Below, piece after piece: positions 1 to 6,628 of a stretch of 6,866 nucleotides of DNA. The notes below the pieces were generated by a model, which was not told the DNA's origin, searched no databases, and saw only the letters and a list, made by a program, of their open reading frames with translations. The stretch's first letter is position 1, and each line of letters opens with the position of its first letter. Position numbers and translations under genes: made by a program. This DNA comes from JAENVT01 sp031412355 (GTDB lineage Bacteria; Actinomycetota; Acidimicrobiia; Acidimicrobiales; Ilumatobacteraceae), in contig JANOCR010000272.1 of the NCBI GenBank assembly GCA_031412355.1, forward strand, positions 1 through 6,866, given 5' to 3'.

Positions 1-168
1 GACGAGCGTGTAGACACCGACCAGCAGCGTGGCCGCAGCGGTGACGATGGCAGTGCCTTTCACCATCGCCTCTTCGCGCTTCGGGATGAACAGCATCACC
101 AGCACACCGGCCAGTGGCAAGAACGTGCCGAGGCTCAGCAGCCATTGTTGGTTTTCGAGTACGTCCAT
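1..168 (-). CDS. nuoM: NADH-quinone oxidoreductase subunit M, N-terminal 56 codons (partial)
   Basis: Antiporter-like proton-pumping subunit of the complex I membrane arm. Only the start is in the window; the frame stays open to base 1 and the gene continues beyond it. The visible 56 residues begin MDVLENQQWLLSLGTFLPLA. They form one hydrophobic helix (about residues 9-28), a short basic-acidic loop (PKREEA) and the start of a second helix, which fits the N-terminus of NuoM but is not diagnostic alone. The identification rests mainly on position directly after nuoL, the canonical order. The ATG at 168 lies 8 bases after the nuoL stop, with an AGAGGAA ribosome binding site overlapping that stop. 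The conserved Glu and Lys residues of NuoM lie outside the window, so function cannot be checked. Confidence 0.88.
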   Translation of the reverse strand, partial: MDVLENQQWLLSLGTFLPLAGVLVMLFIPKREEAMVKGTAIVTAAATLLVGVYTLV

Positions 169-171
169 GAG

Positions 172-178
172 TTCCTCT
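172..178 (-). promoter_or_regulatory. Ribosome binding site of nuoM
   Basis: AGAGGAA on the minus strand, four bases from the end of GGA to the nuoM ATG. It overlaps the TAG stop of nuoL, so ribosomes ending nuoL are positioned to start nuoM. Confidence 0.7.
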
Positions 179-2381
179 AGCTGTTGACGAGTACGAGTAC
201 GAGTGCGCCGACCGCTGCACTACCGAACAGGAGCGCTCCGTACAGGCTGACCTTGCCTGACTGAACGGGTTGCAGCACGCCACCGGTGCCACGAGCGACC
301 GTGCCACTGCCGTTGACGGCACCGTCGACCAATCGTTGGTCGACATTCTTGTAGACCCAGTCGCCGGTCTTGCGACCGCCGATGCCAACGGCATTGACGA
401 TGCCGTCGAGCACACGCTGGTTGGTCCAGTACGCCGCTGCGGCAATGGGGTGGGCAATGCCGCGAACGATGACCTTCTCGTAGAGGTCGTCCAGGTAGTA
501 CTTGTTGACGAGGAATCTGTGGCCCGCACCGAGCACCGGGTTTCGCTTCGTGAGACCCTTCAGTGGCGACGAAGCCTTGCCGAACACCTGCTTGCACAAC
601 GCCAGGCTGACGGCAAAGCCGGCGGCCACCAGCAGGATCGACGGCATGGCGTTGACCCATTTGAACGCGGCCGGTTCGGGGATGCCGCCCTCACCGATGT
701 GCAGGCCGATCGACGACTCGAGCCAGTGTTCCATCTTGTGGATCTTGAACGGTGCAGCATTGAGATAGCCCGACACGACGGCCAGAAACCCGAGGATCAG
801 CAACGGCACGACGATGAGACCAGGCGAGTCCGATGGTGCAAACGGCAGTGGCTTGCCGTGCGCCGGTTCGGCCGCATGTGTGTCGTGAGTGTCGTGCGCT
901 ACGTGGGCGACGTGGGCATCGTCGGCAACCGGGTGATGATCGTCGTGAACGAAATGGGCTGCGGCCCCACGTGGCTCGCCGAAGAACGTGAGATACGTGG
1001 CGCGAGTCATGTACGCGGTGGTCATGAATGCGCCGATCAACCCCACGACCATGAACACCCCGTAGTTGAAGTGCCCAGCCGAGTCGATGATCTCGTCCTT
1101 GGAGAAGAACCCGCTGAAGAAGGGCACACCGCACAACGCAGCGGTCGACACCATCCACGTCGCGAAGGTGACGGGCATCTTGCGTGCCAGACCGCCCATG
1201 TCCTTCTTCATGTCGAAGCTGTGATGGCTGCCGGTGTGCGCCACGGAGCCGGCGCACAGGAACAGGCAGCACTTGAAGAATGCGTGGGTGAAGATGTGGA
1301 ACACCGCAGGGACCCACGCACCGACGCCAAGGCCCATCATCATGTAGCCGAGTTGGCTGACCGTCGAGTAAGCCAAGACCTTCTTGATGTCGTTCTGCAC
1401 GAACGCCAGCCCCGCGGCAATCAATATGGTGATTCCCCCGATCACGGCGATGAGGTTGAAGCTCTGGCCGGCAACATTGATCAGCAAGCCGGCGTGGAAG
1501 ACGGGATACAGGCGCGCCACCAGGAACACCCCGGCGACAACCATCGTCGACGAGTGCAACAGCGAACTGACTGGGGTCGGGCCTGCCATCGCGTCGGGTA
1601 GCCACGTGTGTAACGGGAACTGGCCGCTCTTGCCGATGCAGGCGATGAAGAGGGCGACAGCGGCCCACAGCAGCACCGTGTGTCCGGTCGTGGGGTCGTT
1701 GGCCCACTCGTGCAGTTCGCGGATGCTGAACGTGCCAGCAGCCCCGTACATGATGGCCGTGCCGACCAGCATGCCGACATCGCCGACACGCACGGTGAGA
1801 AACGCTTTCACCGCGGCTCGGGCGTTGGCTTCTTCTTCCCACCAGTGCCCGATCAGCAAGAACGAGCAGAGACCCATGATCTCCCAGCCGAGGATCAGTT
1901 GCACCATGTTCTCGGCGAGCACCATCGTCAACATGCCCGCGCTGAACAACGTGAGCGACGCAAAGAAGTGTGTGTATCGGCGATCACCACGCACATACTC
2001 GAGGGAGTAGATCTGCACCAGGGTGGAGATGAACGTGACGAGCAGCAGCATCATCACGGCCAGGCCGTCGATGTGTTGGCCGAGACCGAACCGCAGGCCG
2101 CCGGACTGCCACCACGTCCAGGTCTTGATGACCGGCTCGGCTTCCTCGACACCGTGGATGTGTTGCGTCCATTGGTAGGCCGCACCGATCGCGATCGTCA
2201 GGGCAGCGACCATGCTGGCGAGGCCCACCTCGGCGCCCGCCCACGGCAGTAGCCGCTTCCCGTTCACCTGGGACTTGCCGAACAAGATGATCACGGCAAA
2301 AGCGACGCCAGGGATCAGCGGAATCAACCAGGCGTGTTCGAGGAACCAGCCCGCAGAATGTACGGCCTCTTCAGCGAACAT
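177..2381 (-). CDS. nuoL: NADH-quinone oxidoreductase subunit L
   Basis: Distal antiporter-like subunit of the complex I membrane arm, a polytopic membrane protein that pumps protons. It has 734 residues, against 613 in E. coli. The key charged residues of the family are present: Glu167 in GWEIMGLCSF, Lys251 in GKSGQFPLHTWLPDAM, Lys370 in HAFFKCCLF, and Lys428-Asp429 in GFFSKDE. PTPVSSLLHSSTMV (residues 268-281) and DIKKVLAYSTVSQLGYMMMG (331-350) are also typical. The C-terminal part (about 620-734), with a long amphipathic stretch ending in a final membrane helix (about 713-732), matches the lateral helix and last helix of NuoL rather than NuoM or NuoN. Some of the extra length is a His-rich loop at residues 476-508, described separately. 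The ATG follows nuoK by 4 bases, with GAAGGG 8 bases upstream. The stop is TAG. Confidence 0.97.
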   Translation of the reverse strand: MFAEEAVHSAGWFLEHAWLIPLIPGVAFAVIILFGKSQVNGKRLLPWAGAEVGLASMVAALTIAIGAAYQWTQHIHGVEEAEPVIKTWTWWQSGGLRFGLGQHIDGLAVMMLLLVTFISTLVQIYSLEYVRGDRRYTHFFASLTLFSAGMLTMVLAENMVQLILGWEIMGLCSFLLIGHWWEEEANARAAVKAFLTVRVGDVGMLVGTAIMYGAAGTFSIRELHEWANDPTTGHTVLLWAAVALFIACIGKSGQFPLHTWLPDAMAGPTPVSSLLHSSTMVVAGVFLVARLYPVFHAGLLINVAGQSFNLIAVIGGITILIAAGLAFVQNDIKKVLAYSTVSQLGYMMMGLGVGAWVPAVFHIFTHAFFKCCLFLCAGSVAHTGSHHSFDMKKDMGGLARKMPVTFATWMVSTAALCGVPFFSGFFSKDEIIDSAGHFNYGVFMVVGLIGAFMTTAYMTRATYLTFFGEPRGAAAHFVHDDHHPVADDAHVAHVAHDTHDTHAAEPAHGKPLPFAPSDSPGLIVVPLLILGFLAVVSGYLNAAPFKIHKMEHWLESSIGLHIGEGGIPEPAAFKWVNAMPSILLVAAGFAVSLALCKQVFGKASSPLKGLTKRNPVLGAGHRFLVNKYYLDDLYEKVIVRGIAHPIAAAAYWTNQRVLDGIVNAVGIGGRKTGDWVYKNVDQRLVDGAVNGSGTVARGTGGVLQPVQSGKVSLYGALLFGSAAVGALVLVLVNS
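858..956 (-). other. His-rich loop of NuoL (residues 476-508)
   Basis: This 33-residue hydrophilic stretch has ten histidines, at 476, 479, 482, 483, 490, 493, 496, 499, 502 and 508. Five of them fall every third residue, in AHVAHVAHDTHDTH, alternating with Ala, Asp and Thr. It lies between the helix ending near residue 467 (TYLTFFGEP) and the one starting near 520, so it is a loop and leaves the proton path residues intact. Other NuoL proteins I remember have a shorter loop here. It may bind metal or be a low-complexity expansion; the sequence does not decide. Confidence 0.75.
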
Positions 2382-2385
2382 CCAG

Positions 2386-2685
2386 TCAGCCCTTCATTTC
2401 CGAAAGTTCGTCGAGCGAGATGCTCTTGCGGTTGCGGTAGATCAGCAACACCATCGCCAGGCCGACGCCGACCTCCGCCGCAGCCACGGCGATGATGTAA
2501 AGCGCGAAGACGTTGCCATCGAGGTTGTTGTGCAGCTGGCTGAACGCCAGCAGATTGATGTTGACCGAGTTGAGGATCAGCTCGATCGACATCAACACCA
2601 TGACAGCGTTCTTTCGGGCGATCACGCCGTAAACGCCGATGCAGAACAACACGGCGCCGAGCAGCAAGAACTCGTTGATCAGCAC
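2386..2685 (-). CDS. nuoK: NADH-quinone oxidoreductase subunit K
   Basis: Small three-helix membrane subunit (99 residues, the usual length) in the proton channel between NuoH/J and NuoN. Helices fall at about residues 4-21, 28-49 and 58-82. The two functionally essential membrane glutamates of the family are present: Glu35 in MSIELILNSVN and Glu71 in AAAEVGVGLA, equivalent to E. coli Glu36 and Glu72. The start is GTG at 2685, giving MLINEF; AAAGGA six bases upstream supports it. It lies 2 bases after the nuoJ stop and 4 bases before the nuoL start, so the J-K-L junctions are tight and translation is probably coupled. Nothing in it looks unusual. Confidence 0.97.
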   Translation of the reverse strand: MLINEFLLLGAVLFCIGVYGVIARKNAVMVLMSIELILNSVNINLLAFSQLHNNLDGNVFALYIIAVAAAEVGVGLAMVLLIYRNRKSISLDELSEMKG

Positions 2686-2687
2686 GA

Positions 2688-3200
2688 CTAATCCTTTCTT
2701 GCCAGCACGATTGCGCCGATCACGGCGGCCAGGAGCACGAACGACAACGCCCAGAAGGGGAGCAGGAACGGCTTGAAGATGCTGTCGCTGAGCTCGGCTG
2801 TCGAGACCTGCGCGGCGGGCTCGAGATGATCATCGCCGAAGCCATCTATCAGCACGTAGACCATCACACCGAGCATCAGCAGCGCCACCGGGATTCCGAG
2901 CGCCCAGCTCCGGTTGTTGAGGTCGGTCTCGCGTCCGACGCGTGCTCGGGTCAGCATGACGCCGAACAAGAACAGGATCATCACGGCGCCGATGTAGACC
3001 AACACTTGCGTGACCGCGACGAACTCGGCGGCCAGCAGCAAATACTGGGCGGCCGCACCGGCCATCACGGCCACCAACGACAGCGCGGCATGCACCACGT
3101 TGCTGCTGCGCACGACGTTGATCGCGCCGGCGATCATGAAGGCAGCAATGATCCCGAACCCGATGTTCTGGGCGACGTTGAGGTCGGCTGCGACGACCAT
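2688..3200 (-). CDS. nuoJ: NADH-quinone oxidoreductase subunit J
   Basis: Membrane subunit at the junction between the quinone site and the pumping modules (170 residues). About five helices can be seen, at roughly residues 13-30, 36-54, 60-82, 98-118 and 147-166. The family hallmark is AEFVAVTQVLVYIGAVMILF (residues 58-77), which includes Glu59 and Tyr69 of the conserved third helix. The open frame extends upstream through nuoI, but the real start is the ATG at 3200. It shares its A with the nuoI TGA (TGATG), has GAAGGG nine bases upstream, and gives MVVAADLN, leading straight into the first helix. The stop TAG lies 2 bases before the nuoK GTG. Confidence 0.96.
   Translation of the reverse strand: MVVAADLNVAQNIGFGIIAAFMIAGAINVVRSSNVVHAALSLVAVMAGAAAQYLLLAAEFVAVTQVLVYIGAVMILFLFGVMLTRARVGRETDLNNRSWALGIPVALLMLGVMVYVLIDGFGDDHLEPAAQVSTAELSDSIFKPFLLPFWALSFVLLAAVIGAIVLARKD
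2692..2697 (-). promoter_or_regulatory. Ribosome binding site of nuoK
   Basis: AAAGGA on the minus strand, six bases before the GTG at 2685 and inside the last codons of nuoJ. It supports GTG as the true nuoK start. Confidence 0.7.
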
Positions 3201-3715
3201 CACTTCTTGCCCTTCTTGTCGGCGCCGGCTTCCAGCTCTGGTGCCTCGGGAACGGTCTCCATCCACTCCCCGAGCTTGGTCTTGTCGTGCAGCAGGTCGG
3301 CAATTCTCGGCTCGCTGTATTCGTACTCGGGACTCCAGAACAGCGCGTCGAACGGACACACCTCGACGCAGATACCGCAGTACATGCACAGCGCGTAGTC
3401 GATGTCGAAGCGGTCGACGATGTTGACCTTGCGGGGCGCTCCACCAGCGCGCCGCGGCGGCGCCAGGGTCTTGTGGGCCTCGATATAGATGCACCAGTCG
3501 GGGCAGCTGCGAACGCACAACATGCATGACGTGCAGTTGTCTTCGCGCAGGGCGATGACACCACGCGACCGAATTGGCGGGGCTTCCTTCTCGTGCGGGT
3601 ACTGCACGGTGTTGGCACCGCCACCCATGCGCTTCGGCTTGATGGTGTGTGCCAACGTCTTGAAGGTGACACCGAGGCCCTTCATCAACCCTGGAATCTG
3701 CGGCTTGCCGGCCAT
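3200..3715 (-). CDS. nuoI: NADH-quinone oxidoreductase subunit I (2x[4Fe-4S] protein)
   Basis: Peripheral-arm ferredoxin-like subunit (171 residues) that passes electrons through clusters N6a and N6b towards N2 in NuoB. Both binding motifs are intact: Cys61, 64, 67 and 71 in CTSCMLCVRSC, then Cys110, 113, 116 and 120 in CMYCGICVEVC, each followed by Pro. Cys75 just after the first motif also occurs in E. coli NuoI (CPVGC, from memory) and is not odd. A basic Pro/Gly-rich linker (residues 84-97) separates the motifs, and the tail (about 155-171) is charged and ends in KKGKK. The ATG at 3715 overlaps the nuoH stop by one base (TGATG), with AAGGTGG seven bases upstream. The frame is open further upstream only as an artefact across nuoH. 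No NuoG or NuoE/F gene, the usual electron source, adjoins it. Confidence 0.97.
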   Translation of the reverse strand: MAGKPQIPGLMKGLGVTFKTLAHTIKPKRMGGGANTVQYPHEKEAPPIRSRGVIALREDNCTSCMLCVRSCPDWCIYIEAHKTLAPPRRAGGAPRKVNIVDRFDIDYALCMYCGICVEVCPFDALFWSPEYEYSEPRIADLLHDKTKLGEWMETVPEAPELEAGADKKGKK

Positions 3716-4764
3716 CAGAACGCCACCTTCAGGACCGCAGTGGCCATGATGTTGAGCAATGCCACCGGGATCAGCACCTTCCACGCGAAGCGTTGCAGTT
3801 GGTCCTCGCGGAACCGTGGGTAGCTGAACCGGATCCACATCATCAGGAAGGTCAGCACCAACATCTTGGTGAACATGACCAGCGGCCCGGCGACGTTCAT
3901 CCAGTTGTCGATGTCGTCGATGCCGGTCCATCCGAACCAGCTGAACGGAACGCCCCAGCCACCCAGGAACAAGATGCTGGCGACGAGAGCGAATACGCCT
4001 GCCGTGGCGAACTCGGCGATGAAGAAGATCAGGAAGCGGAAGCCCGAGTATTCGGTCATGTAGCCCGATACCAACTCGGACTCTGCGATCGGCATATCGA
4101 ACGGCACCTGCGTAAGTTCGGCCTGCACCGAGATCATGAAGATCACGAAGCCGACGAACTGGGTGAGGATGTACGGGTTGCCGAGGCCGTCCCAGCCGAA
4201 CATCTCGCCGGCGTTCTGGCGCACGACGATCCCCTGCATGTTCATGGTCTCGGCCTGGATCACCACGCCGAGCACGGCCAACACCATGGGCAACTCGTAC
4301 GCAATCAACTGGCCGGCGGCGCGCAGGCCGCCCAGCAACGAGTACTTGTTGGCGCTCGACCAACCGGCGATCAGGATTCCGAGTGTGCTGATGCTGCTGA
4401 CCGCCAGCATGTAGAACACACCCGCGTCGAAGTTGGTGAAGTACGCGTCGGGCCCGAACGGCACAACGGCGACGAGCAGGAATGTGCTGACCAACACGAT
4501 CAGCGGCGCCATCTTGAAGATGCGTTTGTCGGCCTTCTCGGGCTGGATGTCTTCTTTTTGCAGCCACTTGCCGACCTCGGCGAACAACTGCATCGATCCG
4601 TACGGCCCGGCTTCCATCGGGCCGAGACGGCTTTGCATGAAGCTCATCATCTTGAACAAGAAGAGGTACACGATGGTTCCGGCCGGCAACAGCACTGCCA
4701 CGGTGCCGCCCAGGACGCGCAGCAGCGACTGCGCCCAGTACGGAAGGTCGACCGCGTAGATCAC
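3715..4764 (-). CDS. nuoH: NADH-quinone oxidoreductase subunit H
   Basis: Membrane subunit (349 residues) that, with NuoD and NuoB, forms the quinone cavity and links it to the proton channels. Recognisable segments are the first cytoplasmic loop with AEVGKWLQKED (62-72), the block GWSSANKYSLLG (134-145) leading to YELP with conserved Glu157, and the PFDxPxAExELVxGYxTEYSG segment (221-241). About eight helices are predicted. There are departures from the family. The first loop reads RLGPMEAGP where RxGPNRVGP is common. Gln219 stands where the NRxPFD arginine usually is, and Ile226 replaces the first Glu of PEAE. The start is GTG at 4764, inside the nuoD stop (GTGA, 4-base overlap), with GGAGA nine bases upstream. 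An ATG about 80 bases further upstream, inside nuoD, would add a non-family leader and is unlikely. Confidence 0.96.
   Translation of the reverse strand: MIYAVDLPYWAQSLLRVLGGTVAVLLPAGTIVYLFLFKMMSFMQSRLGPMEAGPYGSMQLFAEVGKWLQKEDIQPEKADKRIFKMAPLIVLVSTFLLVAVVPFGPDAYFTNFDAGVFYMLAVSSISTLGILIAGWSSANKYSLLGGLRAAGQLIAYELPMVLAVLGVVIQAETMNMQGIVVRQNAGEMFGWDGLGNPYILTQFVGFVIFMISVQAELTQVPFDMPIAESELVSGYMTEYSGFRFLIFFIAEFATAGVFALVASILFLGGWGVPFSWFGWTGIDDIDNWMNVAGPLVMFTKMLVLTFLMMWIRFSYPRFREDQLQRFAWKVLIPVALLNIMATAVLKVAF
3723..3729 (-). promoter_or_regulatory. Ribosome binding site of nuoI
   Basis: AAGGTGG on the minus strand, seven bases before the ATG at 3715 and inside the last codons of nuoH. It fixes the nuoI start within a frame that is open far upstream. 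Confidence 0.6.
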
Positions 4765-5933
4765 CTGTCGATGTCTCCGAGGATGAAGTACAGCGAGGCC
4801 AGGATCGAGATCACGTCGGGCACGTACACTCCCCGCAACACCCACGGAACGATGGAGATGTTGTTGAAACTGGCAGAGCGGATCTTGACCCGGAACGGAC
4901 CGAGATCGCCCTTGCTGACGACGTAGTAACCCATCTCACCGAGCGGGTTCTCGGTACTGACCCACGCCTCGCCCTCAGGGACTTTGATGATGCGAGGCAC
5001 CTTGGCCATGACCGGACCGCTGGGGATGCCGTCGAGTAGCTGGTCGACGATCTTGGTCGCTTCACGCGTTTCCTGCAGGCGCACCCAGCAACGCGCATAG
5101 CAATCGCCGTCGGGGTGTGTCCACACCTTCCAGTCGACCTGGTCCCACGCCATCGCCAGCTTCTGGTCGCGGCGCAGATCCCAATCCACACCACTGGCAC
5201 GGAGGTTGGCGCCGCTGAGCCCATACTGCTTGGCCACGTCGCCCGGAATCACACCGATGCCACGAAGGCGGCTCTGGAAGATCTCGTTGCCGAACAGCAG
5301 GTCGTCCATCTCGTCGCAGAACGTGCGCAGCTTCTTCATCACCTGCTTGGTCTCGGTGATCCAGCCGGCGGGAAGGTCGTCCTTCAGACCGCCGATGCGA
5401 TCGAAGTTGGGATGGAAGCGACCGCCGGTCGCCGACTCGATCAGGTTGAGCACGTACTCCCGGTCACGAAACGCGAGGAACACAGGAGTGATCGCCCCGA
5501 GTTGCACACCGAGGTCGCCCAGGAACAGACCGACGTTGGCGATGCGGCTGAGCTCGAACAGGATCGTGCGGATCCATTGCGCTCGTGGTGGCGCCTCGAC
5601 CTGCATCAACTTCTCGGCGGCCAGGATGAAGGGGACCTCGTTGGCGAAGCTGCCCAACCAGTCGATCCGATTGATCAGTGTGGTCACCTGCGGGAAGGTG
5701 CGCACTTCGGTGAGCTTCTCGTAGCCGCGGTGCATGTAGCCCGCACTCGGCTCGGCCCACACCACCTGCTCGCCGTCGAGCCGAACGATGATGCGCAGCG
5801 TGCCGTGGGTGGCCGGGTGTTGCGGCCCGATGTTCAGGGTCATGCCCTCGGTCTCGAGCTCGACGTTGAGCCGTGCGTCGGCGGCCTGGGCGGCGATGTA
5901 GCTGAGCTTCTGGCGATCGGCGAGATCGGTCAC
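4761..5933 (-). CDS. nuoD: NADH-quinone oxidoreductase subunit D (49 kDa subunit)
   Basis: Peripheral subunit (390 residues), related to the large subunit of [NiFe] hydrogenases, that forms the quinone-reduction site with NuoB and NuoH. Hallmarks are MTLNIGPQHPATHG (31-44, with His39 and His43), RIGGLKDDLPAGW (179-191), RLRGIGVIP (222-230), LRASGVDWDLR (244-254), GEMGYYVVSKG (332-342) and the C-terminal GDIDR. Against Thermus Nqo4, recalled from memory, His38 is kept as His43, but Tyr87 is Trp92, Asp139 is Gln144 and His129 is Val134. These are notable changes at the quinone site. The start chosen is GTG at 5933, overlapping the nuoC stop by 4 bases (GTGA); the upstream site GGGG is weak. It leaves a 30-residue leader before MTLN, normal for the family. 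An upstream ATG would add an Arg-rich leader lying inside nuoC and is rejected. nuoH follows directly, where nuoE would be usual. Confidence 0.97.
   Translation of the reverse strand: MTDLADRQKLSYIAAQAADARLNVELETEGMTLNIGPQHPATHGTLRIIVRLDGEQVVWAEPSAGYMHRGYEKLTEVRTFPQVTTLINRIDWLGSFANEVPFILAAEKLMQVEAPPRAQWIRTILFELSRIANVGLFLGDLGVQLGAITPVFLAFRDREYVLNLIESATGGRFHPNFDRIGGLKDDLPAGWITETKQVMKKLRTFCDEMDDLLFGNEIFQSRLRGIGVIPGDVAKQYGLSGANLRASGVDWDLRRDQKLAMAWDQVDWKVWTHPDGDCYARCWVRLQETREATKIVDQLLDGIPSGPVMAKVPRIIKVPEGEAWVSTENPLGEMGYYVVSKGDLGPFRVKIRSASFNNISIVPWVLRGVYVPDVISILASLYFILGDIDR
4774..4778 (-). promoter_or_regulatory. Ribosome binding site of nuoH
   Basis: GGAGA on the minus strand, nine bases before the GTG at 4764 and inside the last codons of nuoD. 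It decides the nuoH start in favour of the GTGA overlap. Confidence 0.65.
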
Positions 5934-6628
5934 GTCGCCGACCCCGCATCCGTGGTGTCGGCCGCTTCGTCGGCGGCGTCGTCGCCTGGCAGTGGCTCGA
6001 CATCGACGATCCCCGGCCACGGCTTTACCATGCGGGCCAGCAGCGGGAAGTCCTTGCGCAACGGATGCCCCTCGAACTCCATCGGCAGATACATGTTGCG
6101 CAGGTCGTTGTGACCGGCAAACCCGATGCCGAACATCTCGTGGGCTTCACGCTCGTGCCAGTTGGCGCCGGCGTAGACCGAGATCCAGCTGTCGGCGACG
6201 GGCTCATCGTCGGCGAGGTCGGCCTTGATGGTGACGCCGAAGTGCTCCTTCACATTGGTGACCCTGGCGAAGATCTGCATCCGCGTCTCACCGCCGGCGT
6301 AGCCCTGGCGGATGGTGTCGTCGCGCTCCGGTGGTGGCTCGGTCGGGTCGTCTTCCCCACGCCCATATGGGCTTGGCATCCAGTCGATGGCCGAAAGAAA
6401 ACAGAAGTATTCGCAACCGATGACATCCCGCAACGCCATGCCCGCGGCACGCCACGCACCGAGCCGTACTCGCACCCACATGTCGTCGCCCGGCTTGACC
6501 AAGCTGTCGAGCAGGTCATCGCCCAGCACGTCGCGCAGTCGTTGCACGATGCCTTCGCGCAAGGCGTCGCCCGGCAGCGCCGGGGTCTCGGTTTCGGCCA
6601 CCGGAGCATCACTCAATGCGACCACCAC
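5930..6628 (-). CDS. nuoC: NADH-quinone oxidoreductase subunit C (30 kDa subunit)
   Basis: Peripheral-arm scaffold subunit (232 residues from the longest start), with no redox centre, that packs against NuoD and NuoB. The family signature is near the C-terminus: [15 protein letters not shown] (156-170), then GHNDLR (172-177) and [11 protein letters not shown] (186-196). A hydrophilic, Pro/Asp-rich stretch (about 84-115, with [12 protein letters not shown]) seems inserted after the SAIDW strand, and an acidic Ala/Asp tail (about 216-232) ends the protein. The start is uncertain. In-frame GTG at 6628 and 6625 and TTG at 6616 all overlap the end of nuoB. The best ribosome binding site, AGGTGG at 6625-6630, sits 8 bases before the TTG, which would give 228 residues. 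The ATG at 6609, formed with the nuoB stop, is out of frame. nuoC and nuoD are separate here, unlike the fused nuoCD of E. coli. Confidence 0.95.
   Translation of the reverse strand: MVVALSDAPVAETETPALPGDALREGIVQRLRDVLGDDLLDSLVKPGDDMWVRVRLGAWRAAGMALRDVIGCEYFCFLSAIDWMPSPYGRGEDDPTEPPPERDDTIRQGYAGGETRMQIFARVTNVKEHFGVTIKADLADDEPVADSWISVYAGANWHEREAHEMFGIGFAGHNDLRNMYLPMEFEGHPLRKDFPLLARMVKPWPGIVDVEPLPGDDAADEAADTTDAGSAT

Noticed and set aside
187..204. Three tandem copies of acgagt
   Set aside because: They encode Leu-Val repeats in the last membrane helix of NuoL, so they are explained by coding and need no separate role.
270..1601. A 443-codon open frame on the plus strand, antisense to nuoL
   Set aside because: It mirrors nuoL codon bias in GC-rich DNA, its product is a low-complexity His/Arg/Asp/Gln-rich string with no recognisable domain, and nuoL is unambiguous on the other strand.
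691..1842. A 383-codon minus-strand frame inside nuoL
   Set aside because: It is Arg/His-rich and out of phase with nuoL, whose own frame carries all the conserved motifs.
3201..3527. Apparent N-terminal extension of NuoJ through nuoI (279-codon open frame)
   Set aside because: The extra residues are a shadow of nuoI. The ATG at 3200 gives the normal NuoJ length and leads directly into the first helix.
3260..3715. Cys75 of NuoI as an extra, unusual cluster ligand
   Set aside because: E. coli NuoI, as I recall it, also has Cys at this place (CPVGC), so it is not distinctive.
3716..4567. Apparent N-terminal extension of NuoI through nuoH (455-codon open frame)
   Set aside because: The extension is the alternate frame of nuoH and looks like Arg-rich noise. 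NuoI family length, the TGATG junction and AAGGTGG support the ATG at 3715.
3793..4926. A 377-codon plus-strand frame antisense to nuoH
   Set aside because: It is His/Asp/Gln-rich low complexity arising from the complement of nuoH codons and runs past the nuoH-nuoD border. There is no evidence of a gene.
5115..6113. A 332-codon open frame on the plus strand across nuoD and nuoC
   Set aside because: It spans parts of two clear genes on the opposite strand, and its product is His/Val/Asp-rich with no family motif, so it is a shadow frame.
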